This document shows positions 41,348-49,815 of a stretch of DNA of 64,000 nucleotides, piece by piece. Position 1 is the stretch's first letter. The number at the start of each line of letters is the position of its first letter. A model generated the notes under the pieces. It searched no databases and was not told the origin of the DNA. It worked only from the letters and a program-made list of their open reading frames with translations. This DNA is from Nocardia grenadensis NBRC 108939 (GTDB lineage: Bacteria > Actinomycetota > Actinomycetes > Mycobacteriales > Mycobacteriaceae), in assembly GCF_001613445.1 (NCBI RefSeq), contig NZ_BDCJ01000018.1:1-64000 (forward strand), written 5' to 3'. The position numbers and the translations under genes are program-made.

Positions 41348-41362
41348 GGGGAAGGCACGCCT

Positions 41363-42614
41363 GTGCTCAGAGTAGTCACCGAAGACGGCACCACCGAGAC
41401 CGGATCGCTGCTGGACGACGTCGTCCGCGAGGGCGCCCGCCGGATGCTGGCAGCCGCTCTGGAGGCGGAAGTCGACCAGTACATAGCCGAGCTCGTCGGC
41501 GAGCGGGACGAGCAGGGGCGCCGGCTGGTGGTCCGCAACGGCCGCCACCGTGCCCGGCGGGTCACCACGGCCGCCGGAGAGATCGAGGTCAGCGCGCCGC
41601 GTGTGAACGACAAGCGCGTCGACGAGGGCACCGGGGAGCGCAAGCGGTTCTCCTCCAAGATCCTGGCCCCGTGGTGCCGCAAGTCCCCGAAGGTCACCGA
41701 GGTGCTGCCGCTGCTCTACCGGCACGGCTTGTCGGGCGGGGACTTCGTACCCGCTCTGGAGCAGTTCCTCGGCTCGGCGGCAGGGCTGTCCGGGCCGACC
41801 GTGAACCGGCTCACCAAGCAGTGGACCGACGATCACACTGTCTTCCAGGCCCGCGACCTGTCGGGATCCGACTACGTGTACGTATGGGCCGATGGCGTCC
41901 ACCCCAAGGTCAGGCTCGGCCAGGCCCACTCCTGCGTCCTGGTCCTCATGGGCGTCCGTGCGGATGGCCGCAAGGACCTGATCGCGCTCGCCGAGGGACT
42001 GCGGGAGTCGACCGAGTCCTGGGCCGACCTGCTGCGCGACTGCCGCCCGGCGCGGCATGCGCGCCCCCGCGCTCGTGGCCGGTGACGGCGCGACGGGCCT
42101 GTGGAACGCCCTCGCGGAGGTGTTCCCCGAGGCCCGGCATCAGAGGTGCTGGGTGCACAAGGTCCGTAATGTCATGAACGCGTTGCCGAAGTCCGCGCAG
42201 CGCGGAGCGAAGAAGGCTCTGCAGGAGATCTACAACGCCGAGGACCGCACTCACGCCGAGAAGGCTGTGAAGGACTTCGCGAAGGCCTACGGGGCGAAGT
42301 GGCCCAAGGCCGTCAAGAAGATCACCGACGACAGCGAGGAACTGCTGGCGTTCTACGACTTCCCCGCCGAACACTGGATCCACCTGCGCACCACAAATCC
42401 GATCGAATCGACCTTCTCCACGGTGAAACTGCGGACCAAGGTCACCCGTGGCGCGGGCAGCCCGGCCGCCGCCCTGGCGATGGTCTTCAAGCTCGCGGAA
42501 TCCGCCCAGGCCCGCTGGCGGGCGATCACCGCACCCCACCTCGCCGCCCTCGTCCGGGCAGGAGCCCGCTTCGAGGGCGGTCAGCTCGTCGAACGCGCTG
42601 CACGGGCGGCATGA
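41363..42614 (+). mobile_element. IS256-family transposase, frameshifted
   Basis: Frame one (41363-42085) starts GTG after GGGGAAGG and encodes the IS256-type N-terminus (LLDDVVREGARRMLAAALEA) and YVYVWADGVHPKVRL with the first catalytic Asp. The protein continues in another frame from about 42050 (MRAPALVAGDGATGLWNALA with the second Asp, then RCWVHKVRNVMNALPKSAQR and TTNPIESTFSTVKLRTKVTR) to the stop at 42614. One extra C in the run near 42046-42048 accounts for the break. Without it the total is about 416 residues, normal for IS256. No convincing terminal inverted repeats were found. Confidence 0.85.
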
Positions 42615-42641
42615 CAGTGGAAGGAAGAGGATAGATCCGCG

Positions 42642-42992
42642 ATGGCAGTAGACAGCCAACAAGTCCTGCTCGACCTCGTCCGGTGGAACGGCCGGATCGA
42701 CGACCTGATCGCAGCGGCCCGCAGGATCCCGGCGGACGAGTTTTCCGCAGTAGTGCTGGACCGCGCGAGTGCCCAGGCCGCCCTGCGCAAGGTGCTCACC
42801 GGGGAAGCACTCCCCGGTGAGCTCACCGCGTGGACCGAAGAGTTGCACATGTGCGAAGACATCGACATCGAGCCGGGACAGGAGGACCTGCTCACCCAGT
42901 TCCTATTCGAGATATCGACACCCGAACTCTTCGAACCGATCACCCGCGAACTCTGCAGCCGGTGGCTCGACAAACTATGCGCAACTGCATAG
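42642..42992 (+). CDS. Hypothetical acidic helical protein
   Basis: 116 residues, predicted mostly helical and acidic (QQVLLDLVRWNGRIDDLIAA, then ELHMCEDIDIEPGQEDLLTQ). GGAAGAGG lies 12-19 nt before the ATG at 42642. Its start is only 27 nt after the transposase stop, so the element may have landed just upstream of it or carries it as a passenger. Small acidic helical proteins in such places can be immunity proteins, but no family is recognised. Confidence 0.6.
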   Translation: MAVDSQQVLLDLVRWNGRIDDLIAAARRIPADEFSAVVLDRASAQAALRKVLTGEALPGELTAWTEELHMCEDIDIEPGQEDLLTQFLFEISTPELFEPITRELCSRWLDKLCATA

Positions 42993-43211
42993 CCATCCAC
43001 CGGCCGGCCATCCACAGGTATTGACAATTGCTCTTGGCGGGACAGACTGCCGTGCAGCGTACGCACAATGAGCGAATGAGGCCGGTACAACTGGATCGGT
43101 CGCGTGGTCCCGATTCCTCGGTCGCAAGAGAGTGAGCCAGGTGACCTTATCGATGACGACGACCACCTGACCCGACCCGCATTGTCGCCGAGTCGACCGC
43201 CACCAGGCGCG

Positions 43212-43757
43212 TCAGTCGATAGTGAAGTCGAACGAATACCAGTCTCCGGACAGCTTCTCGAACTGTCGCGCACCGCTCCCTACTGGCTCAGGGCCGGGCG
43301 AGAAGACCCAACCCTGGACAGTGGTTCCCACGAACCCGTCGGCGTCGTAGAAGTAGACGCGCCCATCGGGCGCGCGGTGCACCAGACTGATATCGACTCC
43401 GCCGAGATTCAGGTCCCGACGGGTGTGCGGCCTATCCTCGCGCAGCATCTCGACCGCGACCTTTTCCATTTCCGGACGTGCGGAATCGAAGCCCGCAGGC
43501 TGAAAGACCATGCCGGCCACCAGCCCCGCGAGCACAACCAGCGGCACCGCGGCGACCTTCCAGAGCCACCGACGCTCGCTGCCGAGCAGGTGCAACGACT
43601 TGATCGCCCACACCAGCAAGCAAACACCCAGCAGAATCCCGCCGGCCACCAGGGCAAGAAGCTGATCGGGACCGGTCATATTCCTGACGAACGGAGCCCA
43701 GTCGAGGTGGACGCACATAAGGACCACGACACCGAGGACCGCCCCCGTCAGGACCAC
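43212..43757 (-). CDS. Membrane protein of unknown function with soluble C-terminal domain
   Basis: 181 residues as called: hydrophobic helices at about 2-18, 33-52 and 68-85, then a polar domain of about 95 residues (REDRPHTRRDLNLGGVDISL, ending DWYSFDFTID). GTG at 43757 is the only start found, but no ribosome-binding site precedes it, and the frame stays open upstream to 43881 without a start codon, so the 5' end may be lost or shifted. The product is probably a cell-envelope protein. No family is recognised. Confidence 0.6.
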   Translation of the reverse strand: MVLTGAVLGVVVLMCVHLDWAPFVRNMTGPDQLLALVAGGILLGVCLLVWAIKSLHLLGSERRWLWKVAAVPLVVLAGLVAGMVFQPAGFDSARPEMEKVAVEMLREDRPHTRRDLNLGGVDISLVHRAPDGRVYFYDADGFVGTTVQGWVFSPGPEPVGSGARQFEKLSGDWYSFDFTID

Positions 43758-44174
43758 AAAACCCGGCGCAGTGGCAGTGTCACGCCCGTCCCCGGTCCGC
43801 CGATCATGGACACGAATTGTTTTGACCGAAGCCTCCTCATCTCGACGACCGTGACCGAAGGCCTGATCCGCGCTCGGTGATTACCCGACCGAACTCTACG
43901 GCGTGGTCAGCCCACTGACCGGCCAACGGAAGGGCAGAACCGTCGAGTGCAGCCGATTACATCACCCTCCAGGGCTGCAGCATCCATCGTCCCACCCAAC
44001 CTCTCATCCAGACCCGCAGCAGTCCCCACGATCGGTGCCACCCAACACTACGAAAATATTGCCACTCAACACTGCGAGTCACAGGGATGGGCTCGAGTCC
44101 GGGGCCCGGAGTGGGCATCGCTCCGCGTCCGGGCTGAGGATAGGCTGGAATCGTCTGCCGCGTCAGCGCGCGGC
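43758..44174. other. 417-bp stretch, no gene seen
   Basis: It contains the sourceless upstream extension of the membrane-protein frame (to 43881) and then sequence with locally lower GC (around 44030-44080). No start plus ribosome-binding site or family pattern was found on either strand. Confidence 0.4.
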
Positions 44175-44525
44175 CTACTGCATGAGAGCGGGCATCGCTT
44201 CGAGGAGACGGTTGCGGACGACATTCAATGCGGCGATCTTCTCGTCCACCTCGTTGAGCCTGCGGGCGACGACCTGTGCGCTGGCGGGACAAAGCGTAGC
44301 GGCGGCGAGGTCCTGATCCAGGCAGGGCAGGAAGGCCCGGACGTCGTTGGTGGTGAGGCCGAGGGAGAGTAGGAGCCTGATTTTGCCGACGTGGACAATG
44401 GTTGTCTCCTCGTACTCCCGGTAGCCGTTGGGTGCTCGCTGGGGATGGAGCAGGCCCTGCTGTTCGTAATACCGCAGTGCGCGAATGGTGGTGCCGGCCG
44501 CGTTCGCCAGTTCTCCGATCAGCAT
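44175..44525 (-). CDS. MerR family regulator
   Basis: A 116-residue MerR regulator with an N-terminal HTH (LIGELANAAGTTIRALRYYE and GLLHPQRAPNGYREYEE), a linker and a dimerisation helix (NEVDEKIAALNVVRNRLLEA). There is no separate effector domain; Cys residues at LPCLDQD and TLCPASA could sense redox or metals. It is the second gene of an operon with the SDR at 44536, 10 nt after it. It likely acts at the elongated promoter at 45302-45333. The pattern repeats in the MerR/flavoprotein module at 47.5-48.6 kb. Confidence 0.88.
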   Translation of the reverse strand: MLIGELANAAGTTIRALRYYEQQGLLHPQRAPNGYREYEETTIVHVGKIRLLLSLGLTTNDVRAFLPCLDQDLAAATLCPASAQVVARRLNEVDEKIAALNVVRNRLLEAMPALMQ

Positions 44526-44535
44526 CAGTACATTT

Positions 44536-45294
44536 TCACCCGGCCGCGCTCAGTCCGCCGTCGACGCGGATGACCGCGCCGGTGAGGTAGCCGGCTTCGG
44601 GGCGCGTTGCGTTCACGATCCACCACGCGATCTCGTTGGGCTCGGCGATGCGGCCCAGTGGAATTCGGGCCCGAAGCTGCGCCCCCGCCGCAGCGATCTG
44701 CTCGTCGGATAGACCGGCGTGGGCGAGTACCGGTGTCGCCGTGATCCCCGGTGCCACCGACAGAACGCGAATGCCTCGCTGCGCGAGTTCGACAGCCCAC
44801 GTGTGGGTGAGGAAGTCGAGAGCTACTTTCGTGGATCCGTAGACCGAATTGTTCGGCCATCCGTAGTACGGCGGGTTGGATGTGACGTTGACGATGGTGG
44901 CACCGGACCGCAGATGCGGCAGAGCATGCTGGGTGAGAAAGATCGGCGCGAGAAGATTCGTGGCGAGTTGTTCCTCGGCGACCCTCCGGTCGATGGCCCC
45001 GAGAGGAGCCGGCCGGGTGATCGCAGCATTGTTGATCAAGACATCAATGCGTCCGAAGGCCTCCAACCCGGCGGTCACGATACCAGCGGCGGCGGTCGAC
45101 TCGGTGACGTCGGCCACGAATGCCCGAATTCGGGGATGCTCGTCGGCCGTTTCCGCCAGCCGCCCGGCGGACCGGCCGACGATCAGGACGTCGGCGCCCG
45201 AGGCAGCGAACTGTAGGGCCGTCGCCCGACCGATCCCGCTGCCCCCTCCGGTAATCAGCACTGCTCGCCCGTACAGGGTGTTCGTCTCTTCCAT
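44536..45294 (-). CDS. SDR family NAD(P)-dependent oxidoreductase
   Basis: A 252-residue classical SDR: VLITGGGSGIGRATALQFAA (cofactor site), NNAAITRP, catalytic Ser in VNVTSNPPYYG, and the YxxxK motif in VYGSTKVALDF. It ends in a standard TGAVIRVDGGLS motif. The ATG at 45294 was chosen since homology begins there. It is the first gene of an operon with the MerR regulator and is probably induced by it. The substrate is likely a reactive carbonyl or xenobiotic, judged only from MerR control. Confidence 0.88.
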   Translation of the reverse strand: MEETNTLYGRAVLITGGGSGIGRATALQFAASGADVLIVGRSAGRLAETADEHPRIRAFVADVTESTAAAGIVTAGLEAFGRIDVLINNAAITRPAPLGAIDRRVAEEQLATNLLAPIFLTQHALPHLRSGATIVNVTSNPPYYGWPNNSVYGSTKVALDFLTHTWAVELAQRGIRVLSVAPGITATPVLAHAGLSDEQIAAAGAQLRARIPLGRIAEPNEIAWWIVNATRPEAGYLTGAVIRVDGGLSAAG

Positions 45295-45301
45295 GCCCGA
45301 G

Positions 45302-45333
45302 ACGCTAAGCCTTGACCCGGGCGTCAAGGTCAA
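45302..45333 (-). promoter_or_regulatory. MerR-type promoter of the SDR-merR operon
   Basis: On the minus strand a -35 TTGACC (45333-45328) and a -10 TAGCGT (45307-45302) are separated by 20 bp, longer than normal, as in MerR-activated promoters. The spacer holds CCTTGAC and GTCAAGG (45310-45316 and 45323-45329), a perfect 7-bp inverted repeat. The MerR protein at 44175 is the likely activator. Confidence 0.65.
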
Positions 45334-45869
45334 GGCCCGGAACGGGAAACGCGCGGCGGACACCTCGCATCATGCCCTCGCCGATCCCCGTCGCGAGTGA
45401 ACCGAGCACGCTGGGCTATCACCGCGTCCAGTGACCAGCGGCCGGGGCCGGCCCACAGCAGGAAGATCAGCCCGAGCAGCATCGCGAAATCGGTGCGGGC
45501 ATCGTGGGCCATTTCCCAGAAACCCTCTTTCCCATCGAACCCGCCGGGTCGCAGCTGCGGCAGTTTGGTCAGCACGATCGCCCCGCTGATGTCGACGAGC
45601 AGAGGGATCACCGCCACACGGGTCAGCAGGCCGAAGACGATCAAGGCGCCGCAGGCGATCTCGACGGCCCCGTCGAAGTCGGCGAAAAACGTCGCCGCCG
45701 GTATTCCGATCTTCTCGAAACGACCCGGCCCCAGCGTGTGCGGGTAAAGGAACTTCTGGATCCCCTCACTGAGGAACACGAACCCCACCGCCACCCGGAT
45801 GCAGGTCGCCGCCGCTGGGCCCTCGGAGCCCAGTATCTGCGGCCACGACCACCGTCGCGTTTCCGTCAT
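45330..45869 (-). CDS. DoxX family membrane protein
   Basis: A 179-residue protein with four hydrophobic helices and the DoxX pattern (IRVAVGFVFLSEGIQKFLYP; GAVEIACGALIVFGLLTRVA). Such proteins are linked to quinone or thiol redox systems in the membrane. The C-terminal Arg-rich tail runs into the neighbouring promoter region. It is on the same strand as the SDR-merR operon and could be read before it. A palindrome and an ArsR remnant lie just upstream on the other strand. Confidence 0.85.
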   Translation of the reverse strand: MTETRRWSWPQILGSEGPAAATCIRVAVGFVFLSEGIQKFLYPHTLGPGRFEKIGIPAATFFADFDGAVEIACGALIVFGLLTRVAVIPLLVDISGAIVLTKLPQLRPGGFDGKEGFWEMAHDARTDFAMLLGLIFLLWAGPGRWSLDAVIAQRARFTRDGDRRGHDARCPPRVSRSGP

Positions 45870-45926
45870 CGGTACTCACCTCCCGATCCCGCCATCTGCT
45901 ACAACTTCCTTGAAATTTCATCATTT

Positions 45927-45941
45927 CCTGAATCAGATTCA
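45927..45941. promoter_or_regulatory. ArsR-type operator palindrome
   Basis: CTGAAT (45927-45932) and ATTCAG (45936-45941) form a perfect 6-bp inverted repeat with a CAG spacer. It lies in the AT-rich gap between the DoxX gene (start 45869) and the truncated ArsR gene (start 45959). ArsR repressors often bind such ATTCA-type dyads. Confidence 0.5.
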
Positions 45942-45958
45942 GATGCACTCTTCCGGGT

Positions 45959-46096
45959 ATGGAAACCGCCGTACACACCGATGCCCTGGCCCGGTTCGGG
46001 CACGCCCGATCCGATCCGACCCGCACCCGAGTCCTGCCGTCCCTGCGCCAGGCACTCGGGTATCCCTCTGAACTCGCCGAGCAGATTCACTGGTGA
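45959..46096 (+). pseudogene. Truncated ArsR-family repressor
   Basis: A 45-codon frame begins METAVHTDALARFGHARSDP and TRTRVLPSLRQALGYPSELA, the N-terminus of ArsR/CmtR-type metal repressors. It stops after QIHW, just where the recognition helix should begin. The downstream sequence does not continue the domain in another frame, so the 3' part is deleted. The upstream operator-like palindrome is still intact. Confidence 0.7.
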
Positions 46097-46255
46097 ATCA
46101 TCGCCGACCAGCGATGATCGCGCTCGCCCACTGTTGAGGAACGCATCCTTTTACGACACGGCGTCGCGGCGCACGGCGATGAAAGACGTTCCCCCGTCAT
46201 GTGTTGGATGCGAAAAACCTTTGTGGGTTCTCCGCTGCGTGTGTATACCGGTGGG

Positions 46256-47311
46256 GTGCGTATCGGAATTGTGGGTTTGTTGCGGGGTCTGTATATGGCC
46301 GAGTTGGCATACCGGATCGGGGTCGAGGTGATCGCGATCTGTGATCGCGATTCCGAACGACTGGCTGCTGCACAGGCGGGATTTCCGGCAGCCCGGGCGA
46401 CCGAGCACTGGACGGAACTGCTCGACGCCGGTCTCGATGGTGTCGTACTCGCCAATGATTTCGACGCGCACACGGCGTTGGCCGTCGCATTCCTGGATCG
46501 CGGGATCCATGTGCTGTCGGAGACGGCGGCCTGCGTGTCCGAGGAGGAAGGGCGTCGGCTTATTGCCGCGGCCGAGCGGTCGACGGCGACCTATTCGTTC
46601 GCGGAGAACTACGTCTTCCATCCACACACCCGACTGCTCCGGGAGTCGGTGGATTCCGGCGAGCTGGGCGCCATCGCATTGGTGGAGGCCGATTATCTGC
46701 ACAGCCTGTCGCCCCAGGACACCGCCGCGCTGATCGGTGATCCAGCGCACTGGCGTGGTCGCATCGCGCCGACTGCCTACTGCACCCACACCGTCTCGCC
46801 GCTGCTGAACCTCACCGGAGAATGGCCGGTCGAGGTCAGCGCCTTCCCGGTCGGTCGGGGCGGCGACCGACCTGCCGCCGTGGTGCTGGCGATCCGGCTG
46901 TCCGACGACACCCTGGCCCTGGTTCGCCATGGGTTCCTCGCCGGCGAAACAGGCAGCCATTGGAGCTGGGTCTCCGTGCGCGGTGCCCACGGCCTGGCCG
47001 AATCCGTCCGTGCCACCGACGGAGATGCTTGGTCGGTGCGAGTACGCAAGGAGGGCTGGGCACAGGCCGACGGGCAGGCATGCGAGCAGATCCGCGTACC
47101 GGGTCCCTACCTTGTGGACGACGAACCGGTCGACCGTATGGCGGAGGGGACCGTCGCGGTACTCGAAGGATTCCGTGCCACCGTGGAACGCGGTACGCCT
47201 CCACTTATCCCGGTGCGTCCCGCGGTCGCGGCATCACTGGTCGGCGTTGCAGGTGCGGAATCGCTCGCGAGGGGTTCCGCGCCGGTTCCCGTTCCGGACG
47301 TATGCCCCTAG
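46256..47311 (+). CDS. Gfo/Idh/MocA family oxidoreductase
   Basis: A 351-residue NAD(P)-binding oxidoreductase. The N-terminal Rossmann fold begins VRIGIVGLLRGLYMAELAYR, with AICDRD ending strand 2 and a VLSETAACVSEEEG helix that stands where EKPxA motifs usually occur. The C-terminal alpha/beta domain contains NYVFHPHTRLLRES. Family enzymes oxidise or reduce sugars, inositols or related polyols. GTG at 46256 is chosen because the fold starts there. The 159 bp before it, after the ArsR scar, hold no gene. No sugar transporter is adjacent. Confidence 0.82.
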   Translation: MRIGIVGLLRGLYMAELAYRIGVEVIAICDRDSERLAAAQAGFPAARATEHWTELLDAGLDGVVLANDFDAHTALAVAFLDRGIHVLSETAACVSEEEGRRLIAAAERSTATYSFAENYVFHPHTRLLRESVDSGELGAIALVEADYLHSLSPQDTAALIGDPAHWRGRIAPTAYCTHTVSPLLNLTGEWPVEVSAFPVGRGGDRPAAVVLAIRLSDDTLALVRHGFLAGETGSHWSWVSVRGAHGLAESVRATDGDAWSVRVRKEGWAQADGQACEQIRVPGPYLVDDEPVDRMAEGTVAVLEGFRATVERGTPPLIPVRPAVAASLVGVAGAESLARGSAPVPVPDVCP

Positions 47312-47456
47312 GTTCCTGATTGCACTTACCGGCGTCCAGGAATGCGTCAGTTTGTGAATAATGCACGAAAGCGGTATCGCATGCCAGGGGCGTTTCCGGA
47401 GGCTCCACCCCGATGAAAATCAGCTCCAGCCTCCCGCTCCTCGTCAGATCTGGACA

Positions 47457-48158
47457 TCAGCGTTTCGCTGCCCCACCGGCACCGCGTTCGGTCACCGGTC
47501 CCGCGGCTGGGTTGTGACGCCCGATCATTCGGACCGCGACCGAGTCGTACGCAATCTGCGCACGCTGCGCCATCGCGACGCCGATTTCGTATCCCTGAGC
47601 GATCAGTTGCTCGTGGACTGCCGAGTCCTCGGACTCGGTGTCGTAGAGAAATTCCATGGACGAGTCGCCGATCTGCGAGTAGTCGGCGATGCCGTGCATC
47701 GTCTGAGTTGTCAACGCAGTCTTGTATCCGTGCCGGGCGAACGTACTTTCACCGAGACCGGCACTTGCGACGAGATGTAGTTGCTTCACCACACTGGGGC
47801 TACCGTGCGAAACATCGTCGTAGGCCCCGAATACCCGGTCGAACCAGCCTTTGGTGAGTGCCGGCATGGACCACCAGTAGACCGGGAAGAGAACGACGGT
47901 CACCTCGGCGGATTCGAGCAGTTCCTGCTCCCGCCGGACGTCGGGGGGAAGTTCGGAAAGCCCTCGATGATGCGCCAGATCCGCCTTTCGGTAGACCGGA
48001 TCGAAACCGGATGCCACCAGGTCATGGGTAATGGCGGTGGTACTTCCATCGGACTCGATGCCCTGCTCGATGGCCCGTGCAATGGCCCAGGTAGCCGAAT
48101 CGTGGTCCGGATGCGCAACTACGAGCATCACCTTCGGTCGGCTGCTTTCGTTCATCAT
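47457..48158 (-). CDS. NAD(P)H dehydrogenase (quinone), flavodoxin_2 fold
   Basis: A 233-residue flavoprotein: KVMLVVAHPDHDSATWAIAR opens the flavodoxin-like fold, followed by VTVVLFPVYWWSMPALTKGW and FDRVFGAYDDV, typical of NQO/KefF/MdaB-type quinone reductases. It transfers two electrons from NAD(P)H to quinones or azo compounds in the cytoplasm. Start is one of two adjacent ATGs (48158 or 48155). It is divergent from a MerR regulator with an elongated promoter between them, so induction by electrophiles or redox cyclers is likely. Confidence 0.9.
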   Translation of the reverse strand: MMNESSRPKVMLVVAHPDHDSATWAIARAIEQGIESDGSTTAITHDLVASGFDPVYRKADLAHHRGLSELPPDVRREQELLESAEVTVVLFPVYWWSMPALTKGWFDRVFGAYDDVSHGSPSVVKQLHLVASAGLGESTFARHGYKTALTTQTMHGIADYSQIGDSSMEFLYDTESEDSAVHEQLIAQGYEIGVAMAQRAQIAYDSVAVRMIGRHNPAAGPVTERGAGGAAKR

Positions 48159-48166
48159 GCCGGCCA

Positions 48167-48197
48167 AACTAAAGTATGACGCTGACGTCAATGTCAA
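48167..48197 (-). promoter_or_regulatory. MerR-type promoter of the quinone reductase gene
   Basis: On the minus strand -35 TTGACA (48197-48192) and -10 TTAGTT (48172-48167) are 19 bp apart, the spacing of MerR-activated promoters. The spacer contains TGACGTCA-like symmetry around 48179-48195. The MerR gene starts at 48213, so the regulator binds next to its own gene. Confidence 0.6.
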
Positions 48198-48212
48198 GGA
48201 GAAGGCAGCTGG

Positions 48213-48590
48213 ATGCGGATACGCGAATTGAGCCAGGCCACCGGTGCGAGCCCGCGAATGCTCCGACACTACGAGGGCGCCGGGATCCTGTCGCCCGAAC
48301 GCGACTCCAACGGCTACCGGAACTACCGCCCAGACGATGTGCAGATCGTGGACCACATACGCTGCTTGCTGGCATCCGGCCTGTCGCTGTCGGAGGCATC
48401 CGCGATACTGCAGGTCGCATGCCTCGATCCCGGCGGCGCCTCCGAAGCCGACCGGAGAGCCGCATTAACGCAACTCGACGAGCGGGCAAGCCAATTGAAC
48501 GCTGGAATCGCCCGCCTCAGGACCCAGGAAGCCGAGATCCTCCGACTTCGTGCGAGCATCGAGGCCGCGGCCCCTCCCCCATCGGATTGA
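48213..48590 (+). CDS. MerR family regulator
   Basis: A 125-residue MerR protein: RIRELSQATGASPRMLRHYE and GILSPERDSNGYRNYRPDDV form the HTH, then a long dimerisation helix (TQLDERASQLNAGIARLRTQ). A single Cys in LQVACLDPGG may be the sensor residue. AAGGAGAAGG lies before the ATG at 48213. It should activate the divergent quinone reductase. It is related in layout to the 44175 regulator. Confidence 0.88.
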   Translation: MRIRELSQATGASPRMLRHYEGAGILSPERDSNGYRNYRPDDVQIVDHIRCLLASGLSLSEASAILQVACLDPGGASEADRRAALTQLDERASQLNAGIARLRTQEAEILRLRASIEAAAPPPSD

Positions 48591-48756
48591 TTCGATACAG
48601 GCACGGCCGGAACCACGCTGCGACCGGCCCGACCGGACTCCGGCCCTCAGGTGGATTCGAGTAGAGGGTCGAGGAACATCGGCGCGAAATCAGGGATGTC
48701 CACAGATAGGTCGAACCCTGCCGGCCCACGTTCACCTACGAGCGCTGTATCGGCCC

Positions 48757-48890
48757 GAATTCACGGCGTTGCCCGGCGTCACCGAGGTGCGGGTCGAGGC
48801 GAACACGTTGCGCTGCCGAGTGACCGGCAGCCCGATGCGCTGCTGCGGGCGCTGGCCGATTTCGGAAGTCGCCGAGAACGACCGCCTGTG
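48757..48890 (+). pseudogene. Remnant of an ABC transporter ATPase C-terminus
   Basis: FTALPGVTEVRVEANTLRCR in one frame and PDALLRALADFGS in the next frame together match the C-terminal end of multidrug-type ABC ATPases (LPGVxxVxVxGxTVRCxV, then ALLRAL). There is no nucleotide-binding core upstream. A one-base shift separates the pieces near 48830. Confidence 0.55.
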
Positions 48891-48903
48891 GCAGTTGCCT
48901 GGG

Positions 48904-49794
48904 TCACGGCGCGACGCGGGCGATTACTCCGATCTCCAGTGCCGCCCACACCGCGCCGTCGGGGCCCACGGTGATGCCGTGTGGTTCGGATTCCGGTGTG
49001 GGCAGGTCGTGTTCGGTGATGGCGCCGGCGGGGTCGATCCGGCCGAGCCGGTTGGCTCCCCACTCGGTGAACCAGCAGTCACCGGAAGTCGATGCGGTGA
49101 TCGCGTGCGGTTTCGCCGCGGGGTCGGGCAACGGGAACATCGTCATCGTGCCACCGGGCTCGAGGCGGCCGATCCGGCCTGCCGCGATATCGACGAACCA
49201 GATGGCCTCCGGACCGCACGTGATCCCCACCGGCGCGCCCGGATCGGGCAATGGGTACTGGGTGACATTGCCGTGGTGGTCGACCCGTCCGATAGCGCCG
49301 GCCTGGTTGAGGGTGAACCACAGTCCGCTGTCGGGACCGCGGGTGATCATGGATGGGAATCCGCCCCGGACAGGGAGGTCGATGTGGGTGATCTGTCCGT
49401 TGGGCGTGATACGGCCGATGCGGTCGGTGTTCATCTCGGTGAACCATATGGCCTCGTCCGGACCGGCGCAGACCCCGAACGGGCCGCTGCCCGCCGGTAA
49501 GCCGAACGCTGTCACGATCCCGTCCGTGGTGATGCGCCCGATGTGGTCGTCGCCGGTTCGGGCGAACCACAGGGCGTCGTCCACGCCCGCGGCGATGACG
49601 GTAGGCCGGCATCCGGAGGGGCCGGCCGGATAACGGTCGAGCACACCGTCGACGGTCAGGCGAGCGATCTCGCCGCTCTGCGCCAGCGTGATCCAGAGCG
49701 CGCCGTCGGCACCGGTGGTGATGCCGTAGGGTCCCGCTGCGGCATCGGCCACCGGAAACTCCTGGACGAGGCGACTTTCGGCATTGCGTGTCAT
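48904..49794 (-). CDS. Virginiamycin B lyase-like (Vgb) seven-bladed propeller protein
   Basis: A 296-residue beta-propeller with repeats of about 42 residues, each with a GPDGALWFT-type core (GADGALWITLAQSGEIARLT; GPDEAIWFTEMNTDRIGRIT; GDCWFTEWGANRLGRIDPAG). The length and EPHGITVGPDGAVWAALE near the C-terminus match Vgb, with H272 and E287 at the catalytic positions known from staphylococcal Vgb (H270, E284). Vgb linearises type B streptogramins by C-O bond cleavage without water. Actinobacterial homologues include both active lyases and proteins of unknown role. Confidence 0.8.
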   Translation of the reverse strand: MTRNAESRLVQEFPVADAAAGPYGITTGADGALWITLAQSGEIARLTVDGVLDRYPAGPSGCRPTVIAAGVDDALWFARTGDDHIGRITTDGIVTAFGLPAGSGPFGVCAGPDEAIWFTEMNTDRIGRITPNGQITHIDLPVRGGFPSMITRGPDSGLWFTLNQAGAIGRVDHHGNVTQYPLPDPGAPVGITCGPEAIWFVDIAAGRIGRLEPGGTMTMFPLPDPAAKPHAITASTSGDCWFTEWGANRLGRIDPAGAITEHDLPTPESEPHGITVGPDGAVWAALEIGVIARVAP

Positions 49795-49815
49795 TGATGG
49801 CCCTTTCCGGCTCGG

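Noticed and set aside
41220..42650. Possible terminal inverted repeats of the IS256 element (GCCATCG at 41224 and near 42640)
   Set aside because: Only 7 bp match, the right copy lies over the start of the next gene and no target duplication is visible; element ends remain unknown.
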